Origin: Calditrichaceae bacterium
GTDB taxonomy: Bacteria > Calditrichota > Calditrichia > Calditrichales > Calditrichaceae
DNA: 8,174 nt
NCBI GenBank assembly: GCA_030622395.1
Contig: JAUXGF010000105.1
Span: 1-8,174, forward strand
Direction: 5' to 3'
The notes below the pieces were generated by a model. That model ran no database searches. It saw nothing but the letters and a program-made list of their open reading frames with translations, and was not told the origin of the DNA. Below, one piece after another: positions 1 through 6,537 of this stretch. How positions within the stretch are numbered: the stretch's first letter is position 1; each line of letters begins with the position of its first letter. The translations under genes were made by a program, and so were the position numbers.

Positions 1-48
1 AGGGTTCTGCAACAGCCTGTTATTTGGGGAAAGTTAAAAGTGAACTAA
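1..48 (+). CDS. possible C-terminal end of an upstream gene (partial)
   Basis: Frame 1 is open from the first base to a TAA at 46-48 and reads RVLQQPVIWGKLKVN. Frame 3 is also open, to a TAA at 99-101, but through low-complexity repeat sequence. The RVLQQ start vaguely resembles the tail of argininosuccinate lyases, which sit near lysA in some genomes, but 15 residues cannot establish this. The stop codon lies inside the left arm of the inverted repeat at 30-109. It could equally be chance open sequence. Confidence 0.25.
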   Translation, partial: RVLQQPVIWGKLKVN

Positions 49-109
49 ATACAGTTTCTATTTTTTTAACTTTAGGCACTTTAGTTCACTTTAGATCACT
101 TTAAACTTT
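30..109. repeat. inverted and tandem repeat cluster upstream of lysA
   Basis: Bases 37-49 (AAAGTGAACTAAA) are the exact reverse complement of 80-92 (TTTAGTTCACTTT). Bases 30-38 (AAAGTTAAA) are the exact reverse complement of 65-73 (TTTAACTTT). The right side is also a tandem array: ACTTTAG starts at 69, 78 and 88, and ACTTTAA at 98, a spacing of 9-10 bases, about one helical turn. The two inverted pairs overlap at 37-38, so they would compete as RNA stems. A TATAAA at 119-124 follows, only 13 bases before the lysA start. The cluster could be an operator with helically phased half-sites, a terminator-like structure for the upstream gene, or a degenerate repeat. The repeats are seen directly; the role is inference. 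Confidence 0.6.
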
Positions 110-136
110 CACATAAACTATAAAGATCTAACGCCT

Positions 137-1399
137 ATGGCAGATTCGTTTCAATATATTAATAAGCGGTTGTATTGTGAGAATGTCGATTTAATTGAAT
201 TTTCTAAAACCGTTCAAACGCCCTATTATATTTATAGTAAAAAAGAAACCTTAGATAACTGCCAGCAGGTTTTAAACGCCGGCGCTAATTTGGATTTTTT
301 ACCTTGTTACGCTTTAAAGGCAAATTACAATCCAGGCTTGTTAAAGCTTGTTCGAAATGCCGGTTTTGGAGCTGATGTTGTTTCGGGCGGCGAATTATAT
401 TTTGCTTTAAAAGCCGGCTTTGATCCGCAAAAAATTGTATTTTCCGGCGTTGGCAAAACAATTGATGAAATTGAATTTGCAATTAAAACCGGCATACATT
501 CTTTGAATATCGAATCAGCAAAAGAGTTAAAGCTTGCTTCCGCCATAGCCGGGAAATTACGAAAAAAAGTACACGCAGCCATTCGAGTAAATCCGGATAT
601 TGAAGCGCAAACACATAAGTATATTTCAACCGGACTGCATACAAACAAGTTCGGCGTATCGGTTGACGAGGCTGTTAAACTTTACACTGAGGCGCAAAAC
701 GACCGCTGGCTCGCGCCGCAGGGAATTCATGTTCATATTGGTTCTCAAATTACAAGCGTTGAACCTTTTTTAAAAACGGTAAAATTTCTAAATCAATTTA
801 AAATGCGGCTCGAACAATCGGGAATCGAAATATCATACATTGATCTTGGCGGCGGAATTGGTATCAATTATTATAATGATTTTCAAAATCAAAAAAACAA
901 ACCGGACTTTTTAACGGATATTTTACAGGCATATCTTGATGGTTTTAAAGACTCAAATTTAAAAGTGATCGTTGAATTAGGGCGTTCGATCACCGGGTCA
1001 AGCGGCTTATTAATTAGTAAGGTTTTGTACAGAAAAAGAACTCCGCAAAAAAATTTCATAATAGTAGACGCCGCTATGAACAACCTGATTCGACCGAGCT
1101 TGTATAACGCCTATCATGAAATTGTGCCTTTAGAATTAAATGTCGGGAAATATGAAATTTGCGATATTGTAGGGCCTGTTTGTGAAAGCGGTGATTTTTT
1201 GGCTAAAGACCGTAAATTCCAATCAGTAAATCAAAATGATTTAATTGCCGTTACAGGAGCCGGGGCTTACGGACAGGCTTTAGCGTCTAATTATAATTTA
1301 AGACCTAAAATATCCGAATATTTAGTAGACAGCAACAAAGTGCGAAATATTTATCAAGGCGAAAAAATAGAAAATTTAGCAAAACAATTTAAGTGGTAA
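137..1399 (+). CDS. lysA: diaminopimelate decarboxylase
   Basis: Catalyses the last step of lysine synthesis, meso-2,6-diaminopimelate to L-lysine plus CO2, with pyridoxal phosphate in the cytoplasm. The 420-residue protein has normal length for this fold-type III decarboxylase (alanine-racemase-like barrel, then a beta domain). Visible motifs are the PLP lysine K61 in CYALKANYNP, HVHIGSQ at 198-204, the phosphate-binding DLGGGIG at 236-242, ELGRS at 280-284, the catalytic CESGD at 349-353 (C349), and Y378 in GAYGQALASNYN. These separate it from ornithine or arginine decarboxylases. The tail reads NLRPKISEYLVD where many homologues have RPRPAE. ATG 137 is the first start in frame and no Shine-Dalgarno is evident. 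The stop is one base before alr, so the two are almost surely co-transcribed. The repeat cluster at 30-109 is the obvious place for control. Confidence 0.96.
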   Translation: MADSFQYINKRLYCENVDLIEFSKTVQTPYYIYSKKETLDNCQQVLNAGANLDFLPCYALKANYNPGLLKLVRNAGFGADVVSGGELYFALKAGFDPQKIVFSGVGKTIDEIEFAIKTGIHSLNIESAKELKLASAIAGKLRKKVHAAIRVNPDIEAQTHKYISTGLHTNKFGVSVDEAVKLYTEAQNDRWLAPQGIHVHIGSQITSVEPFLKTVKFLNQFKMRLEQSGIEISYIDLGGGIGINYYNDFQNQKNKPDFLTDILQAYLDGFKDSNLKVIVELGRSITGSSGLLISKVLYRKRTPQKNFIIVDAAMNNLIRPSLYNAYHEIVPLELNVGKYEICDIVGPVCESGDFLAKDRKFQSVNQNDLIAVTGAGAYGQALASNYNLRPKISEYLVDSNKVRNIYQGEKIENLAKQFKW

Positions 1400-1400
1400 A

Positions 1401-2513
1401 ATGGGACCAACAAAAGTTTATATCAATCATTCAAATTTAATTTACAATCTAAAACTCATTCAAAAAGCCGTTGCGCCGGCAAAAATCATGGGCGTTGTAA
1501 AAGCGGACGCTTATGGGCACGGCAGCGTTGAAGCCGCCAAAACGCTGGTGAAAAATGGCGTGGATTATTTGGGAGTCGGCTTCCTTGGAGAAGGCATACA
1601 ATTAAGAGATGCGGGGATTGACGTCCCCATTTTAGTATTCGGCACACAATTAGTAGATTTTTTCGAAGACCATATACGATACAATTTGGATATTACTCTT
1701 TCCGGTGAACATCAAATAAAACCATTACGGGAGATTTGCCGAAAATTAAATAAAAAAGCCCGCGTTCATATTAAAGTTGACACAGGAATGCGGCGGGTTG
1801 GATTTGTGTATAATTATATTCAACACATTGTAGATGAAATTTTTAAAGAAGAGTTTTTTAATGTGGCTGGCGTCTATTCACATTTTTCCAGTGCCGATGA
1901 AGAAGACCTTTCATTCACTATGTTTCAGTTGGAACAATTTCAGCAGGTTAAGAAATTAATTACCAATCAATATAAAAAAGATATTTTATTTCATATTGCA
2001 AATTCAGCGGCAATAATGCGTTTGCCGCAAGCCTATTTTGATATGGTCAGACCGGGGATTATGCTTTATGGAACTACTCCGGGTCCTGAATTTAATTTGA
2101 CTTGGCGTTTAAGGGAAATAATGCGTTTTGTCTCGCAGGTTTCATTTATATTAAATTTAGGACCGGGCGAACCGGTTAGTTATAATCGGCGTTATTATAC
2201 TGATAAAGAGACAAAAATCGCCATAGTTCCCGCTGGTTATGCCGACGGATTTAACAGACGGCTGACTAATACTGGCAGCGTACTCATCCGCGGGAAACGC
2301 TACCCGGTTGTCGGTGCGGTTTGTATGGATCAGATTATGGTTAATATCGGCAATGATTCAAATATTGAAATCGGAGACGAAGTTGTTTTAATTGGCGGTC
2401 AAGACAACGAACATATTTCGATTGTGGAAATTTCCAGGCATTTACAAACTATTCCTTATGAAGTAACTTGCTGTGTATCCAAAAGAGTTGAGCGGATTCA
2501 TTTGAATGAATAA
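1401..2513 (+). CDS. alr: alanine racemase
   Basis: PLP-dependent interconversion of L- and D-alanine, supplying D-Ala for the peptidoglycan stem peptide. The 370 residues match the family. The N-terminal barrel has the PLP lysine K34 in VVKADAYGHG. K125 lies in HIKVDTGM, the position carbamylated in characterised enzymes, and R132 follows in RRVG. VRPGIMLYG starts at 216. The C-terminal beta domain brings the catalytic tyrosine Y261 (VSYN, where many have VSYG), PAGYADGF, and CMDQ at 308-311. The ATG is one base after the lysA stop with no separate ribosome site, so translation is probably coupled. Pairing with lysA is logical: diaminopimelate and D-Ala both feed the cell wall, and both enzymes share the PLP barrel fold. 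Expected in the cytoplasm as a homodimer with composite active sites. Confidence 0.96.
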   Translation: MGPTKVYINHSNLIYNLKLIQKAVAPAKIMGVVKADAYGHGSVEAAKTLVKNGVDYLGVGFLGEGIQLRDAGIDVPILVFGTQLVDFFEDHIRYNLDITLSGEHQIKPLREICRKLNKKARVHIKVDTGMRRVGFVYNYIQHIVDEIFKEEFFNVAGVYSHFSSADEEDLSFTMFQLEQFQQVKKLITNQYKKDILFHIANSAAIMRLPQAYFDMVRPGIMLYGTTPGPEFNLTWRLREIMRFVSQVSFILNLGPGEPVSYNRRYYTDKETKIAIVPAGYADGFNRRLTNTGSVLIRGKRYPVVGAVCMDQIMVNIGNDSNIEIGDEVVLIGGQDNEHISIVEISRHLQTIPYEVTCCVSKRVERIHLNE

Positions 2514-2525
2514 TTTGTGTAATAG

Positions 2526-2582
2526 CTCGGTGAATGATGTGGAGTTTTGTTTGGGTCTGTTACAATATTTCACCTATCCGAG
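2526..2582. repeat. imperfect inverted repeat after alr
   Basis: CTCGG at 2526-2530 pairs with CCGAG at 2578-2582, and GGTGAA at 2529-2534 pairs with TTCACC at 2569-2574. The two pairings share G2529 and G2530, so they are alternatives. The loop is long and no T-run follows directly, so this is a poor intrinsic terminator. I record it as the only structure between alr and the next gene. Confidence 0.25.
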
Positions 2583-2657
2583 AGATTACTACTTTTTTAT
2601 CCTTTTACATAAAATTTTTCTTATATTAGATGTGATTCAACAGAAGTCGTATTTCAT

Positions 2658-2664
2658 AGAGAGG
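2658..2664 (+). promoter_or_regulatory. ribosome binding site for the DUF4835 gene
   Basis: AGAGAGG lies five bases before the ATG at 2670. It is the clearest Shine-Dalgarno in the window and fixes that start. The gene is therefore translated independently of alr, from which it is 156 bases away. The AT-rich stretch 2591-2630 upstream may hold its promoter, but no -35/-10 pair with proper spacing stands out. Confidence 0.6.
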
Positions 2665-2669
2665 TTTAA

Positions 2670-3506
2670 ATGAAAGTATATGTATTCACACTTTTATTAG
2701 TATTGATTTGTTTTATGACAAGTCAGTCCCAGGTTTTAAAGGTAGAAGTAAAAATTGAATATATGCATCTTTCTCAAGATGAACAGGATAAGCTTGTTGA
2801 CCTGAAGTCTAAGATCGAACAGTATTTTAACGGCCATGGGTGGATTGAAGATGAATATGAATATGACGTCAATTGTAATATCCAAATTATTGTTGAAACA
2901 GTTCAAAAAAAGACATTTGAAAAAATCTACAAAACACAATTTGTAATTTCCAGCGAATCGGGTGAAAATTTTTACGATAAAAATTGGGAGTTTCCTTATG
3001 AACCAAGCGCCTCGCTAAACCATACCAAGGGACAATTTGATCCCTTAACCCATTTTCTTGATTTTTATGCTTTCATGATTTTAGCCGGTGAGATGGATAC
3101 TAACGGTCAGTTTTTTGGAACGCCGTTATATAACAAAGCAATGGATATTGCCAATCAAGCTATGTTAAGCCAGTATACCAAAGGATGGAGCCAGCGCATT
3201 GACGAGCTCCTCAAAATTACTCATGTCCGGACGCGCCCATTACGCGAAGTTAAACCTGCTTTTTTTGAGGCACTTTATTTATATAAAAATGGTAAATATA
3301 ACAAGGCTTATCAATTAGCCAGGAAAGTAATGCAAGGGATACAGAAAGTTGTCAGCGTTCAGCCCAACAATCGATATTTGGCAATTTTTTTTAATGCGCA
3401 TTATCGTCAATTAGCTATATTATTTGCAGGACGTAATGCAGAGCTTGAAAAATTAATTGAATTTGACAGTAAACACCGTGAAGCCTACCGGAAGCAGATA
3501 AGATAA
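2670..3506 (+). CDS. DUF4835 family protein, PorD-like, secreted
   Basis: A 278-residue exported protein resembling the DUF4835 family (Pfam), which some annotations call type IX secretion protein PorD. I recognise the pattern from memory, not a search. The N-terminus is a type I signal peptide: MK, a hydrophobic stretch to about residue 16, then SQS|Q with likely cleavage after S20. C14 is preceded by VLI, so it is not a lipobox. Family-like features are an early beta-rich part with NCNIQI around C69, FYAFMILAGEMDTNGQFFGTP near 132-152 (family: FYAYxILGxDxDTFxxxGGTP), KGW ending at W173, FFEALYLYKNGKY, and a C-terminal FFNAHYRQLAILFAG helix. Length is close to the family's usual 290-300. Expected in the periplasm or at the outer membrane. 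In Bacteroidota the gene usually neighbours coaBC or recN; here it stands alone after alr. Its biochemical role is not established from sequence. Confidence 0.8.
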   Translation: MKVYVFTLLLVLICFMTSQSQVLKVEVKIEYMHLSQDEQDKLVDLKSKIEQYFNGHGWIEDEYEYDVNCNIQIIVETVQKKTFEKIYKTQFVISSESGENFYDKNWEFPYEPSASLNHTKGQFDPLTHFLDFYAFMILAGEMDTNGQFFGTPLYNKAMDIANQAMLSQYTKGWSQRIDELLKITHVRTRPLREVKPAFFEALYLYKNGKYNKAYQLARKVMQGIQKVVSVQPNNRYLAIFFNAHYRQLAILFAGRNAELEKLIEFDSKHREAYRKQIR

Positions 3507-3511
3507 GGGTG

Positions 3512-3691
3512 AAGAATTGAATTAATGAATTATTGAATTATTGAATTGGTGAATTGTCGAAGAATTGCTTTGAAGGAGTAGTATTCCAATATCTTGCTAT
3601 TCCAATCTTTCTGGCAACAATCCAATATTCCAGTACTCCCCACCTGCCGGCAGGCACGGCATCACTCCAAGTTTTCACTAATTCAATTCTT
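3512..3691. repeat. 180-base element with 13-bp inverted ends (MITE-like)
   Basis: AAGAATTGAATTA at 3512-3524 is the exact reverse complement of TAATTCAATTCTT at 3679-3691. Inside are a run of ATTGAATT-like units (about 3514-3566, 8-9 base period) and three TATTCCA copies (3582, 3598, 3626), two of them continuing as TATTCCAAT and one as TATTCCAGT. GGAGTA at 3575-3580 faces TACTCC at 3634-3639. A CCTGCCGGCAGG palindrome is at 3643-3654. No transposase is present. A minus-strand open frame over this region has no recognisable protein character. It is probably a dispersed non-coding element; copies elsewhere in the genome are predicted, not seen. Confidence 0.6.
3643..3654. repeat. 12-bp GC-rich perfect palindrome
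   Basis: CCTGCCGGCAGG is self-complementary and stands out in an AT-rich gap. From memory, CCTGCCGGCAGGCA-type motifs recur in intergenic repeats of Bacteroidota and candidate-phylum genomes. It lies inside the larger inverted-end element, so it is probably a component of it. Confidence 0.5.
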
Positions 3692-3877
3692 TTAATTGCA
3701 ACGGAATGATATTCACACACGCATTATTTTCCTACCAAAGAGGTATTACTATTACTACAACATAACTTTATAAAAACAACTTTACTTTATATCAGTATAG
3801 AATATTACAGCATTCATTTTTAAAAATACTTTATGTGTATGTTAAATTATTTAATTATAAAACGGTGATTTGAAATA
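3692..3877 (+). other. AT-rich leader before the flavoprotein gene
   Basis: This part of the 371-base gap shows no open frame worth reporting and no RNA gene. It is very AT-rich, with several TATA-like strings (for example TATAGAAT at 3796-3803). No -35/-10 pair has convincing spacing. It presumably carries the promoter of the gene at 3878. GGTGA at 3864-3868 is a plausible weak Shine-Dalgarno, nine bases before the TTG start. Confidence 0.35.
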
Positions 3878-5179
3878 TTGAAAGATACTAAAAAATATCA
3901 GGTAATCGTAATCGGGGGAGGCGCGGCGGGATTGATGGCTGCCGGGCAGGCTGCCGGGCAGGGGGCAAAAACCCTGCTTCTGGAAAAAATGAATCGACCG
4001 GGACTTAAGCTGCACATCACCGGCAAGGGACGATGTAATTTGACCAACATCGCTCCGTTGTTCAAGTTTATCACCCATTTCAGAGACGAAGGGCAATTTC
4101 TTCGCCAGGCTTTTTCACAATTTTTTAGCGTCGAATTAATTGCTTTTTTTAAAAAGCAGGGAATCGATACAATTACTGAACGCGGCGGCAGGGTCTTCCC
4201 AGCCAGCGGTCAGGCGCAGGACATTGTAAAAACTTTAACTCACTGGGTTAACAAACAAGGCGCAGATATACAAACACGTTCGGCGGCGCAGAGCCTGCTT
4301 GTTGAGAATGGGCGGGTAATTGGAGTTCAAACATCAAACGGTTTACCGCAAAAAGGAAAAGCATTAGCCCGGCCCGGCGCCGAAGAATGGATATATCGCG
4401 CAGACGCTGTAATAGTTACGACAGGCGGATCATCTTATCCTGCCACGGGTTCAACGGGCGACGGCTTTCGATTAGCGGAATCTGTGGGGCATAACATAAT
4501 TCCCATACGCCCGGCGCTTGTTCCATTGGAAACAGCGGGAGGGACGGCGTCCAGTCTGCAAGGTCTCAGCTTGCGGAATGTTAAAGTGCGGGTTTACAGC
4601 GATAATAGAAAATGCGCGGAGGCTTTCGGCGAAATGCTCTTTACGCACTTTGGCGTATCGGGACCGGTTGTTCTATATTTAAGCGGACAAATTGTAGACG
4701 AGCTGAACTTAGACCGTAAAGTTTTTCTTTCTATTGATTTTAAGCCGGCTCTTGATGAAGGCAAGCTGGAAGCGCGTCTTCTCCGTGATTTTGATTCACA
4801 CGGCAAACAGCGGTTTCGTAGCTTGCTTAAAAGACTGCTTCCCAAAAAACTAATCCCGGTTTGCCTGGATCTAACGGGTATCCCCGCAGACAAGGAAGGA
4901 CATCAGATTACAGCGCAGGAACGTAAGCGGCTAAAGAAGTGGCTGAAAGATTTTCGTCTGGAAGTAACGAGGGCCCGTCCTTTTTCGGAGGCGATTGTAA
5001 CGGCAGGCGGAGTAGATAAAAAAGAAATTGATCCGCGCACAATGGCTTCGCGCCTGGTAAAGGGTCTTTATTTTGCCGGAGAGGTATTGGATATTGACGG
5101 GAGTACCGGCGGTTATAATCTGCAGGCGGCTTTTTCAACCGGCTGGCTTGCCGGACGGTCTGCTATTAGGATAAAATAG
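3878..5179 (+). CDS. YhiN/HI0933-family FAD-binding flavoprotein
   Basis: A 433-residue NAD(P)/FAD-dependent oxidoreductase of the HI0933/YhiN (YtfP) family, often labelled aminoacetone oxidase family. The physiological substrate is not established for most members. The N-terminal Rossmann motif GGGAAG is at 13-18, followed by the family signature from G42 to N57 (GLKLHITGKGRCNLTN). Mid-protein are GGSSYPATGSTGDG at 183-196 and GEMLFTHFGVSGP at 251-263. The C-terminal FAD motif is AGGVDKKEIDP (about 376-386) plus GEVLDIDGSTGGYNLQ starting at 401. A loop of about 15 residues (NGLPQKGKALARPG) near 152-165 looks longer than usual. The start must be TTG 3878: a TGA at 3866 blocks the frame, and the first in-frame ATG (residue 20) would remove the dinucleotide site. 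The gene looks clearly richer in G+C than its neighbours and has repeats on both sides. Cytoplasmic; probably a single-gene transcript. Confidence 0.9.
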   Translation: MKDTKKYQVIVIGGGAAGLMAAGQAAGQGAKTLLLEKMNRPGLKLHITGKGRCNLTNIAPLFKFITHFRDEGQFLRQAFSQFFSVELIAFFKKQGIDTITERGGRVFPASGQAQDIVKTLTHWVNKQGADIQTRSAAQSLLVENGRVIGVQTSNGLPQKGKALARPGAEEWIYRADAVIVTTGGSSYPATGSTGDGFRLAESVGHNIIPIRPALVPLETAGGTASSLQGLSLRNVKVRVYSDNRKCAEAFGEMLFTHFGVSGPVVLYLSGQIVDELNLDRKVFLSIDFKPALDEGKLEARLLRDFDSHGKQRFRSLLKRLLPKKLIPVCLDLTGIPADKEGHQITAQERKRLKKWLKDFRLEVTRARPFSEAIVTAGGVDKKEIDPRTMASRLVKGLYFAGEVLDIDGSTGGYNLQAAFSTGWLAGRSAIRIK

Positions 5180-5181
5180 AA

Positions 5182-5216
5182 CGCGGATAACACAGATAGC
5201 ACAGATTTTCGCGGAT
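5182..5216. repeat. CGCGGAT-flanked short repeat after the flavoprotein gene
   Basis: CGCGGAT at 5182-5188 recurs at 5210-5216. Between them are two tandem copies of a 9-mer, AACACAGAT (5189-5197) and AGCACAGAT (5198-5206). From memory, CACAGATTTTCGCGGAT-type strings recur as dispersed intergenic repeats in several bacterial groups. The repeat begins three bases past the flavoprotein stop codon. No coding potential. Confidence 0.55.
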
Positions 5217-5219
5217 TAA

Positions 5220-5238
5220 TTTAAAACTAAGTTTTAAA
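5220..5238. terminator. AT-rich perfect hairpin, possible terminator
   Basis: TTTAAAAC (5220-5227) and GTTTTAAA (5231-5238) form an 8-bp perfect stem with a 3-base loop. It lies 41 bases past the flavoprotein stop. It is almost GC-free and is not followed by a T-run, so termination is only a possibility. Confidence 0.25.
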
Positions 5239-5416
5239 AATATGACGATAAAATACATACAAACAAATTTACCATCCCAAATGTATTCTATAAAAATTAA
5301 TATAATTTTTTTGCGCTATTGCTTATCAGTAATTAACTTAATCAGTGCCTGAATGGAAACTAGCCAAAACTGTCATTTTGATCCCGTTTTACAGGCTGTT
5401 TGCAGAACACCCAAAA
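5239..5416. other. AT-rich gap with a degenerate repeat start
   Basis: Part of the 397-base gap between the flavoprotein and lipoprotein genes. It holds an all-AT inverted repeat (AAAAATTA at 5292-5299, TAATTTTT at 5303-5310). TGTCATTTTGA at 5371-5381 differs at one base from the end of the element that starts at 5417 and has the same orientation, so it may be the remnant of a second copy. An open frame starting at 5353 runs through these repeats and is not a credible gene. The lipoprotein promoter must lie here or just downstream; I cannot place it. Confidence 0.4.
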
Positions 5417-5503
5417 TGTCATTTCGAACGGAGTGTCCCGAGAATCGGGATATAACGTCAATAATAACAATAGATTTCTCGTTAAAAGATACTCGAAATG
5501 ACA
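5417..5503. repeat. 87-base element with 11-bp perfect inverted ends
   Basis: TGTCATTTCGA at 5417-5427 is the exact reverse complement of TCGAAATGACA at 5493-5503. Inside is a tight hairpin, TCCCGA-GAA-TCGGGA, at 5436-5450, then AGATTTCTC. From memory this matches a widespread dispersed repeat (TGTCATTTCGAACGGAGTG ... AGATTTCTC ... CGAAATGACA) seen in intergenic regions of Bacteroidota and related genomes. Such repeats often give rise to spurious predicted proteins. No transposase is present, so it is non-autonomous. It ends 73 bases before the lipoprotein start and could affect that operon's promoter. Confidence 0.75.
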
Positions 5504-5517
5504 AAAAAGCGCTTTTT
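5504..5517. repeat. 14-bp perfect palindrome next to the 87-base element
   Basis: AAAAAGCGCTTTTT directly abuts the right end of the inverted-end element. It has no loop, so it is a poor RNA hairpin. AGCGC at 5508-5512 can also pair with GCGCT at 5525-5529. It could be a protein-binding site upstream of the lipoprotein operon or the element's insertion target; neither can be decided from one copy. Confidence 0.4.
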
Positions 5518-5576
5518 CGTTCAGGCGCTAATCAGCAAATGTCGGCTAAACCATTTTAAAAAGCGAATCAATTAAA

Positions 5577-6536
5577 ATGAAAAAAATATTATTTTTAGGC
5601 TGCCTTATTTTTATTATATCGTGCGAGGCGCCTCGTCATAATCCGCTTGATCCAAAAAATCCGGATAACAGTTATGGGGTGATTAACGGCTGCCTGCAAA
5701 CCTGCAGCCCGCATAAACCCATTGCCGGAGCAAACGTCTACTGGCAAAACGAGGATCGTTTGGTTAAAACAAATCACAACGGAACATTTCAAATCGATTA
5801 CATTCTGCCAAATAACGGGTGGTTAAAATTACAGAAAGACGGTTTTTTTAGCGACTCGGTTTTTATAAATTGGGGATCATTGAAAAAAATTACAGTTCAA
5901 CAAGAGTTAAATACAATCCCGGTTTTAGACAGCCTGCTAATCTACAGCATCATTCGCAACCTCTATCCGGATAGACAGACTTTAAATTTGGCGGTTAAGG
6001 TAAGGATAAATGACCCTGATGATGATATCGACAGCGTGTTTGTTACTATCCCCGGCTTAAGCATAAAAACTCAATTGGGATATAACACTACCAGCAAATT
6101 TTACGAACCTGATTCACCCAATAGAGAACTGTTAATAAGCAGCTCTAAGGAAATAATCGGATGTGAGATTCAAATAATTGTAAAAGACAAATCCGCAAAC
6201 AACACACTAATAACAAACGCATTTGTAACGCGTGTTATCAAAAACCCACTTGTTTTGAAGTCACCTCTTGGTCACGCCGTGGTTTCATCCAAACCGGTAT
6301 TAGTATGGGAAGAATTTAATCCGGGCTTCCCTTTTATTTTTAGTGTTGAAATTTATTTAGGGGATGAGCCGAATGAGCCGCCTGTCTGGCAAAAAAGTAA
6401 TTTACCTGCCGACACTAAATCAATAGAAGTTGATACGGAATTGATTTCTAATGCCGACTATTTTTGGCTAATATGGTGTATTGATGACTTTCTCAATAGA
6501 GCGCGTTCTAAATCTAAAACATTTCATGTAGAATAA
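5577..6536 (+). CDS. envelope lipoprotein with beta-sandwich domains
   Basis: A 319-residue predicted lipoprotein of unknown specific function. The signal peptide MKKILFLGCLIFIISC ends in a good lipobox, I13-I14-S15|C16. HNPLDPKNPD at 21-30 is typical of lipoproteins in FCB-type genomes. Residues about 34-110 look like a carboxypeptidase-regulatory-like domain (GVINGCL, then PIAGANVYW, NHNGTFQID, LKLQKDGFFSD). Residues 115-222 are a beta-rich region with an NDPDDDIDSV acidic turn that could bind calcium. Residues 226-319 resemble a fibronectin-III-type sandwich (PVLVWEEF, YFWLIWCIDDF, KTFHVE). No enzyme motif is seen. Likely outer-membrane anchored, with an adhesion, binding or scaffold role by inference. 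No Shine-Dalgarno is evident before the ATG, only A-rich sequence. The stop is one base before the sigma-54 activator gene, which strongly suggests an operon. Confidence 0.85.
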   Translation: MKKILFLGCLIFIISCEAPRHNPLDPKNPDNSYGVINGCLQTCSPHKPIAGANVYWQNEDRLVKTNHNGTFQIDYILPNNGWLKLQKDGFFSDSVFINWGSLKKITVQQELNTIPVLDSLLIYSIIRNLYPDRQTLNLAVKVRINDPDDDIDSVFVTIPGLSIKTQLGYNTTSKFYEPDSPNRELLISSSKEIIGCEIQIIVKDKSANNTLITNAFVTRVIKNPLVLKSPLGHAVVSSKPVLVWEEFNPGFPFIFSVEIYLGDEPNEPPVWQKSNLPADTKSIEVDTELISNADYFWLIWCIDDFLNRARSKSKTFHVE

Positions 6537-6537
6537 T

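Noticed and set aside
74..89. Possible sigma-54 promoter (AGGCAC-N5-TTCAC) upstream of lysA
   Set aside because: The -12 element lacks the essential GC (TTCA instead of TTGC), and the match is explained by the tandem ACTTTAG units.
325..648. Minus-strand open frame of 107 codons inside lysA
   Set aside because: It is antisense to conserved lysA motifs. The plus-strand reading is unambiguous and the antisense protein resembles nothing known.
3514..3566. ATTGAATT-like array considered as a CRISPR or iteron origin
   Set aside because: Units are 8-9 bases without unique spacers, so it is not CRISPR. No replication gene or DnaA boxes accompany it, so an iteron origin is unsupported.
3538..3720. 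Minus-strand open frame of 60 codons
   Set aside because: It lies mostly within the 180-base repeat element and has no recognisable protein features or ribosome binding site.
4594..5138. Two minus-strand open frames inside the flavoprotein gene
   Set aside because: They are shadows of the GC-richer plus-strand gene, whose conserved FAD motifs cover the same bases.
5523..5536. Possible sigma-54 promoter (AGGCGC...AGCA) upstream of the lipoprotein operon
   Set aside because: The GG to GC spacing is one base too short, and sigma-54 promoters tolerate spacing changes poorly.
5353..5559. Plus-strand open frame of 68 codons between the flavoprotein and lipoprotein genes
   Set aside because: Much of it is translation of the inverted-end repeat at 5417-5503 and its partial copy at 5371-5381. 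Such spurious proteins are typical of this repeat, and no ribosome site or domain is visible.
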